This document shows, in pieces, positions 58,901 through 64,000 of a DNA stretch of 64,000 bases. The notes beneath the pieces were generated by a model. It was not told the origin of the DNA. It saw only the letters and a list, made by a program, of their open reading frames with translations, and searched no databases. The stretch lies in NCBI GenBank assembly GCA_016801885.1, contig CM028898.1, positions 5,005,677-5,069,676 on the forward strand, in the 5' to 3' direction. The DNA comes from Toxotes chatareus (Eukaryota; Chordata; Actinopteri; Toxotidae). The position numbers were made by a program, and so were the translations under genes. Position 1 is the first letter of the stretch. Every line of letters begins with the position of its first letter.

Positions 58901-61900
58901 ATGTCATAAAAAACGTCATAGTATAGTATGGCGTTTTTTTCGGCCAAAAAAAGTCCAAATTTTTTTTGGCCTCAAAATGTCATAAAAAACGTCATAGTAT
59001 AGTATGGCGTTTTTTTCTGCCAAAAAAGTCCAAATTTTTTTTGGCCTCAAAATGTCTTAAAAACGTCATATAGTATAGTATGGTTTTTTTTGGCCAAAAA
59101 GTCCAAATTTTTTTGGCCTCAAAATGTCATAAAAACGTCATAGTATAGTATGGCGTTTTTTGATAAAAAAGTCAAAAATTTTTTGACCTCAAAATGTCAT
59201 AAAAAACGTCATAGTATAGTATGGGTTTTTTTCGGCCAAAAAGTCAAAATTTTTTTGGCCTCAAAATGTCATAAAAAACGTCATCATAGTATAGTATGGC
59301 GCGGCAAAAAAGTTTTTTTTGGCCAAAAAAGTCATAAAAAATTTTTGGGCCTCAAAATGTCATAAAAAACGTCATAGTATAGTATAGGTTTTTTTCGCGG
59401 CAAAAAAAAGTCAAAATTTTTTTTGGGCCTCAAATGTCATAAAAAAACGTCATAGTATAGTATGGCGTTTTTTAAAAAAAAAAGTCCAAATTTTTTTGAC
59501 CTCAAATGTCATAAAAAAAAAACGTCATAGTATAGTATGGTTTTTTTCGCCAAAAAGTCAAAATTTTTTTGGCCTCAAAATGTCATAAAAACGTCATCAT
59601 AGTATAGTATGGCGTTTTTTTTGGCAAAAAAGTCAAATTTTTTTGGCCTCAAAATGTCATAAAAAACGTCATAGTATAGTAGTATATGCTTTTTTTTGGC
59701 CAAAAAGTCCAAATTTTTTTTGGCCTCAAAATGTCATAAAAACGTCATAGTATAGTATGGCGTTTTTTTGACAAAAAAGTCAAAATTTTTTGACCTCAAA
59801 ATGTCATAAAAAACATCATAGTATAGTATGGCGTTTTTTTCGGGCCAAAAAAGTCAAATTTTTTTTTGACCTCAAAATGTCATAAAAAACGTCATAGTAT
59901 AGTATGGCGCGTTTATAGTATGGCGTCGCCAAAAAGTCCAAATTTTTTTGGCCTCAAAATGTCATAAAAACGTCATATAGTATAGTATATGTTTTTTTCG
60001 GCCAAAAAAGTCAAAATTTTTTTGGCCTCAAAATGTCATAAAAAAACGTCATAGTATAGTATGGCGTTTTTTTTCGAAAAAAAAGTCAAATTTTTTTGAC
60101 CTCAAAATGTCATAAAAAACGTCATAGTATAGTATATGGTTTTTTCGGCCAAAAAAGTCAAAAATTTTTTGGCCTCAAAATGTCATAAAAAACGTCATAG
60201 TATAGTATGGCGTTTTTTTGCCAAAATGTCATAAAAAACGTCATAAAAAGTCCAAATTTTTTTGGCCTCAAAATGTCATAAAAAACGTCATAGTATAGTA
60301 TGGCGTTTTTTTCGCCAAAAAAGTCCAAATTTTTTGGCCTCAAAATGTCATAAAAAACGTCATAGTATAGTATATGTTTTTTTGGCCAAAAAAGTCCAAA
60401 TTTTTTTTGACCTCAAATGTCATAAAAAACATCATAGTATAGTATATGCTTTTGCAAAAAAAAAGTCAAAATTTTTTGACCTCAAAATGTCATAAAAAAC
60501 ATCATAGTATAGTATGGCATTTTTTTTCGCCAAAAAAGTCCAAATTTTTTTGGCCTCAAAATGTCATAAAAACGTCATAGTATAGTATGGCGTTTTTTTC
60601 GCCAAAAAGTCAAATTTTTTTGGCCTCAAATGTCATAAAAAAAAAATAGTCATAGTATAGTATGGCGTTTTTTTTAAAAAAAAAAGTCCAATTTTTTTTT
60701 GGCCTCAAAATGTCATAAAAAACGTCATAGTATAGTATAGTATGGCGTTTTTTCGGCCAAAAAAGTCCAAATTTTTTTGGCCTCAAAATGTCATAAAAAC
60801 GTCATAGTATAGTATATGGCGTTTTTTTTCGCCAAAAAAAGTCCAAATTTTTTGGCCTCAAATGTCATAAAAAACGTCATAGTATAGTATGGCGTTTTTT
60901 TTCGAAAAAAAAGTCCAAATTTTTTTGGCCTCAAAATGTCATAAAAAACGTCATAGTATAGTATGGCGTTTTTTTCGGCCAAAAAGTCCAAATTTTTTTT
61001 TTGGCCTCAAAATGTCATAAAAAACGCATCATAGTATAGTATGGCGTTTTTTTCAACAAAAAGTCAAAATTTTTTTGACCTCAAAATGTCATCAAAAAAA
61101 CGTCATATAGTATAGTATGGCTTTTTTTCGCCTCAAAAAAAAAGTCAAAATTTTTTTGACCTCAAAATGTCATAAAAACATCATAGTATAGTATAGTTTT
61201 TTTCGGCCAAAAAGTCCAAATTTTTTTGGCCTCAAAATGTCATAAAAAACGTCATAGTATAGTATGGCGTTTTTTTCCGCCAAAAAAAGTCCAAATTTTT
61301 TTGGGCCTCAAAATGTCATAAAAAACGTCATAGTATAGTATGGCGTTTTTTTTCGGCCAAAAAAAGTCAAAAAATTTTTTGACCTCAAAATGTCATAAAA
61401 AACGTCATAGTATAGTATATGTTTTTTTTCGCCAAAAAAGTCCAAATTTTTTTGGCCTCAAAATGTCATAAAAACGCATCATATAGTATGGTTTTTTTTG
61501 GCCAAAAAGTCCAAATTTTTTTGGCCTCAAAATGTCATAAAAATTTTTTCATAGCCTAGTAAATGTCATAAAAAACGTCAAAAATTTTTTGGCCTCAAAA
61601 TGTCATAAAAACGTCATAGTATAGTATGTTTTTTTCGGGCAAAAAAAGTCAAATTTTTTTGACCTCAAATGTCATAAAAACGTCATAGTATAGTATAGTA
61701 TGTTTTTTCGGCCAAAAAAGTCAAAATTTTTTTTGACCTCAAAATGTCATAAAAAACGTCATAGTATAGTATATATGTTTTTTTTTTCGGCAAAAAAAAA
61801 GTCAAAATTTTTTTGGCCTCAAAATGTCATAAAAAACGTCATAGTATAGTATATGGCGTTTTTTTCGCCAAAAAAAGTCAAAATTTTTTGACCTCAAAAT

Positions 61901-64000
61901 GTCATAAAAAACGTCATAGTATAGTATGGCGTTTTTTTCGGCCAAAAAGTCCAAATTTTTTTGACCTCAAAATGTCATAAAAACGCCATAGTATAGTATG
62001 GCGTTTTTTTCGGCCAAAAAAGTCAAAAATTTTTTTTGACCTCAAATGTCATAAAAAAACGTCATAGTATAGTAGTATATTTTTTTTTCGGCCAAAAAGT
62101 CAAAATTTTTTGACCTCAAAATGTCATAAAAAACGTCATAGTATAGTATGGCGTTTTTTCGGCCAAAAAAGTCAAAAATTTTTTGACCTCAAATGTCATA
62201 AAAAACGTCATAGTATAGTATATGATTTTTTTTTCGCCAAAAAGTCCAAATTTTTTTTTTGACCTCAAAATGTCATAAAAAACGTCATAGTATAGTATGC
62301 TTTTTTCGCCAAAAAGTCAAAATTTTTTTGACTCAAATGTCATAAAAACGTCATAGTATAGTAGTATGTTTTTTGCCAAAAAGTTTTTTTCGCCCAAAAA
62401 AGTAAAAAATTTTTTTGACCTCAAAATGTCATAAAAACGTCATATAGTATAGTATCAAAATGTTTTTCGGCCAAAAAGTCAAAATTTTTTTGACCTCAAA
62501 TGTCATAAAAAACGTCATAGTATAGTAGTATGTTTTTTTCGGGCAAAAAAGTCAAAAAATTTTTTGACCTCAAAATGTCATAAAAACGTCTATAGTATAG
62601 TATGTTTTTTTTTCAAAAAAGTCAAATTTTTTTGACCTCAAAATGTCATAAAAAACGTCATAGTATAGTATAGTATGCTTTTTTTTCGGGGCAAAAAGTC
62701 AAAAATTTTTTTTTGACCTCAAATGTCATAAAAAACGTCATAGTATAGTATGATTTTTTTTCGCCAAAAAAAGTCAAAAATTTTTTGACCTCAAAATGTC
62801 ATAAAAAACGTCATAGTATAGTATATGGCATAATTTTTTCAAAAAAGTCAAAAAAGTCAAAATTTTTTTGACCTCAAAATGTCATAAAAAACGTCATAGT
62901 ATAGTATATGTTTTTTCGGCCAAAAAGTCCAAATTTTTTTGACCTCAAAATGTCATAAAAAACGTCATAGTATAGTATATGCTTTTTTCGCCAAAAAGTC
63001 AAAAATTTTTTTTTTTGACCTCAAAATGTCATAAAAAACGCCATAGTATAGTAGTATTTTTTTTCGCCAAAAAAGTCAAATTTTTTTTGACCTCAAAATG
63101 TCATAAAAAACGCATATAGTATAGTATATGTTTTTTTCGGCCAAAAAGTCAAAATTTTTTTGACCTCAAAATGTCATAAAAAAAAATCATAGTATAGTAG
63201 TATATAAAGTATTTTTTTTGGCCAAAAAAGTCAAAATTTTTTTTGACCTCTCAAATGTCAAAAAAAACGCCATGACCTATATGTAACGCTATAGTATAGT
63301 ATTTTTTTTCGCAAAAAGTCAAAATTTTTTGACCTCAAATGTCATAAAAAACGTCATAGTATAGTAGTATGTTTTTTTTCGGCCAAAAAAGTCCAAATTT
63401 TTTTGACCTCAAATGTCATAAAAAAATCATAGTATAGTATATGTTTTTTTTTGGCCAAAAAGTCAAAATTTTTTTTGACCTCAAATGTCATAAAAAACGT
63501 CATAGTATAGTATGCTTTTTTTTTTCGCCAAAAAGTCAAAAAATTTTTTGACCTCAAATGTCATAAAAAACGTCATCATAGTATAGTATGGCTTTTTTTT
63601 TCGCAAAAAAGTCAAAATTTTTTTTTGACCTCAAATGTCATAAAAAACGCCATAGTATAGTATAGTATATTTTTTTTCGGCCAAAAAAAGTCAAAAAATT
63701 TTTTTGACCTCAAAATGTCATAAAAACGCCATAGTATAGTAGTAGGCATTTTTGGCAAAAAAGTCAAAATTTTTTTGACCTCAAATGTCATAAAACGTCA
63801 TAGTATAGTATGGTATTTTTTCGCCAAAAGTCAAAATTTTTTTTTGACCTCAAATGTCATAAAAACGTCATAGTATAGTATAGCGTTTTTTTTGGCAAAA
63901 AAAGTCAAAAAAAAATTTTTGACCTCAAATGTCATAAAAAACAAAAATCATAGTATAGTATGCCATAGTATTTTTCGGGCCCAAAAAAAAGTCAAAAAAA
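55919..64000 (-). repeat. satellite array, inverted orientation (type B units), runs off window
   Basis: Roughly a hundred units of about 70-76 bp, in the opposite orientation to the preceding array. They read ggcgtttttttcggccaaaa, aaagtccaaatttttttt, ggcctcaaaatgtcataaaa and aacgtcatagtatagtat. Up to about 61 kb most have ggcctcaaaat; later units mostly have gacctcaaaat. Homopolymer lengths and small indels vary from unit to unit. The open frames here (with repeated KCHKKRHSIVW or AILYYDVFYDI words) are translations of the repeat, not genes. The end is outside the window. Confidence 0.92.

Noticed and set aside
55552..63557. Many open frames of 60-97 codons with repeated words such as KCHKKRHSIVWRFF or AILYYDVFYDI
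   Set aside because: They are translations of the roughly 75-bp satellite on both strands. Periodic protein wording follows from the DNA repeat, and there are no splice or start signals of a gene.
54221..64000. CRISPR-like array
   Set aside because: Units are tandem without unique spacers, in a vertebrate context. This is satellite DNA.

Overview
The window is vertebrate genomic DNA, most likely from a percomorph teleost. The genes are split into short exons with GT-AG introns. The introns carry repeats familiar from fish genomes: a tRNA-Lys-like SINE, palindromic MITEs and the 'cagtggtggaagaagt' repeat. The coding sequences resemble fish orthologues. There are no bacterial-type operons, CRISPR arrays or intact tRNA/rRNA genes.

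Layout. (1) 1-10165, + strand: 3' part of arhgap22, encoding the end of the PH domain, the RhoGAP domain, a Ser-rich linker and a C-terminal coiled coil. An apparent internal alternative first exon lies at 3163. (2) 10340-34620, - strand: mapk8 (JNK1), tail-to-tail with arhgap22. All 11 coding exon positions plus both mutually exclusive versions of the exon before the invariant 183-bp exon are visible. One exon (26954-27081) is 2 nt short and breaks the frame. (3) 34621-38107: spacer with low-complexity DNA and a SINE. (4) 38108-51078, + strand: frmpd2, a KIND-FERM-3xPDZ scaffold. Its 27 exons join into a frame of 1,151 codons plus stop, and there is a possible alternative 3' end reaching about 52.85 kb. 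(5) 51079-54220: 3' flank. (6) 54221-64000: an AT-rich tandem satellite of roughly 75-bp units. It runs forward to about 55.92 kb, then in inverted orientation to the window edge, with one unrelated interspersed repeat inserted.

The gene order arhgap22-mapk8-frmpd2, with mapk8 opposed to both neighbours, matches the FRMPD2-MAPK8-ARHGAP22 neighbourhood of human 10q11, which supports the gene names. The three genes are not an operon. They are a Rac-GAP, a stress MAP kinase and a cortical scaffold in conserved linkage.

The most interesting signals are: U12-type donors on both mapk8 mutually exclusive exons, facing a U12-like branch site in front of the shared next exon; tandem mapk8 acceptors that would give long and short C-termini; the 2-nt frame break; alternative ends of arhgap22 and frmpd2; and the inverted two-subfamily satellite. 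All exon boundaries were placed by eye from splice signals, reading phase and family knowledge.
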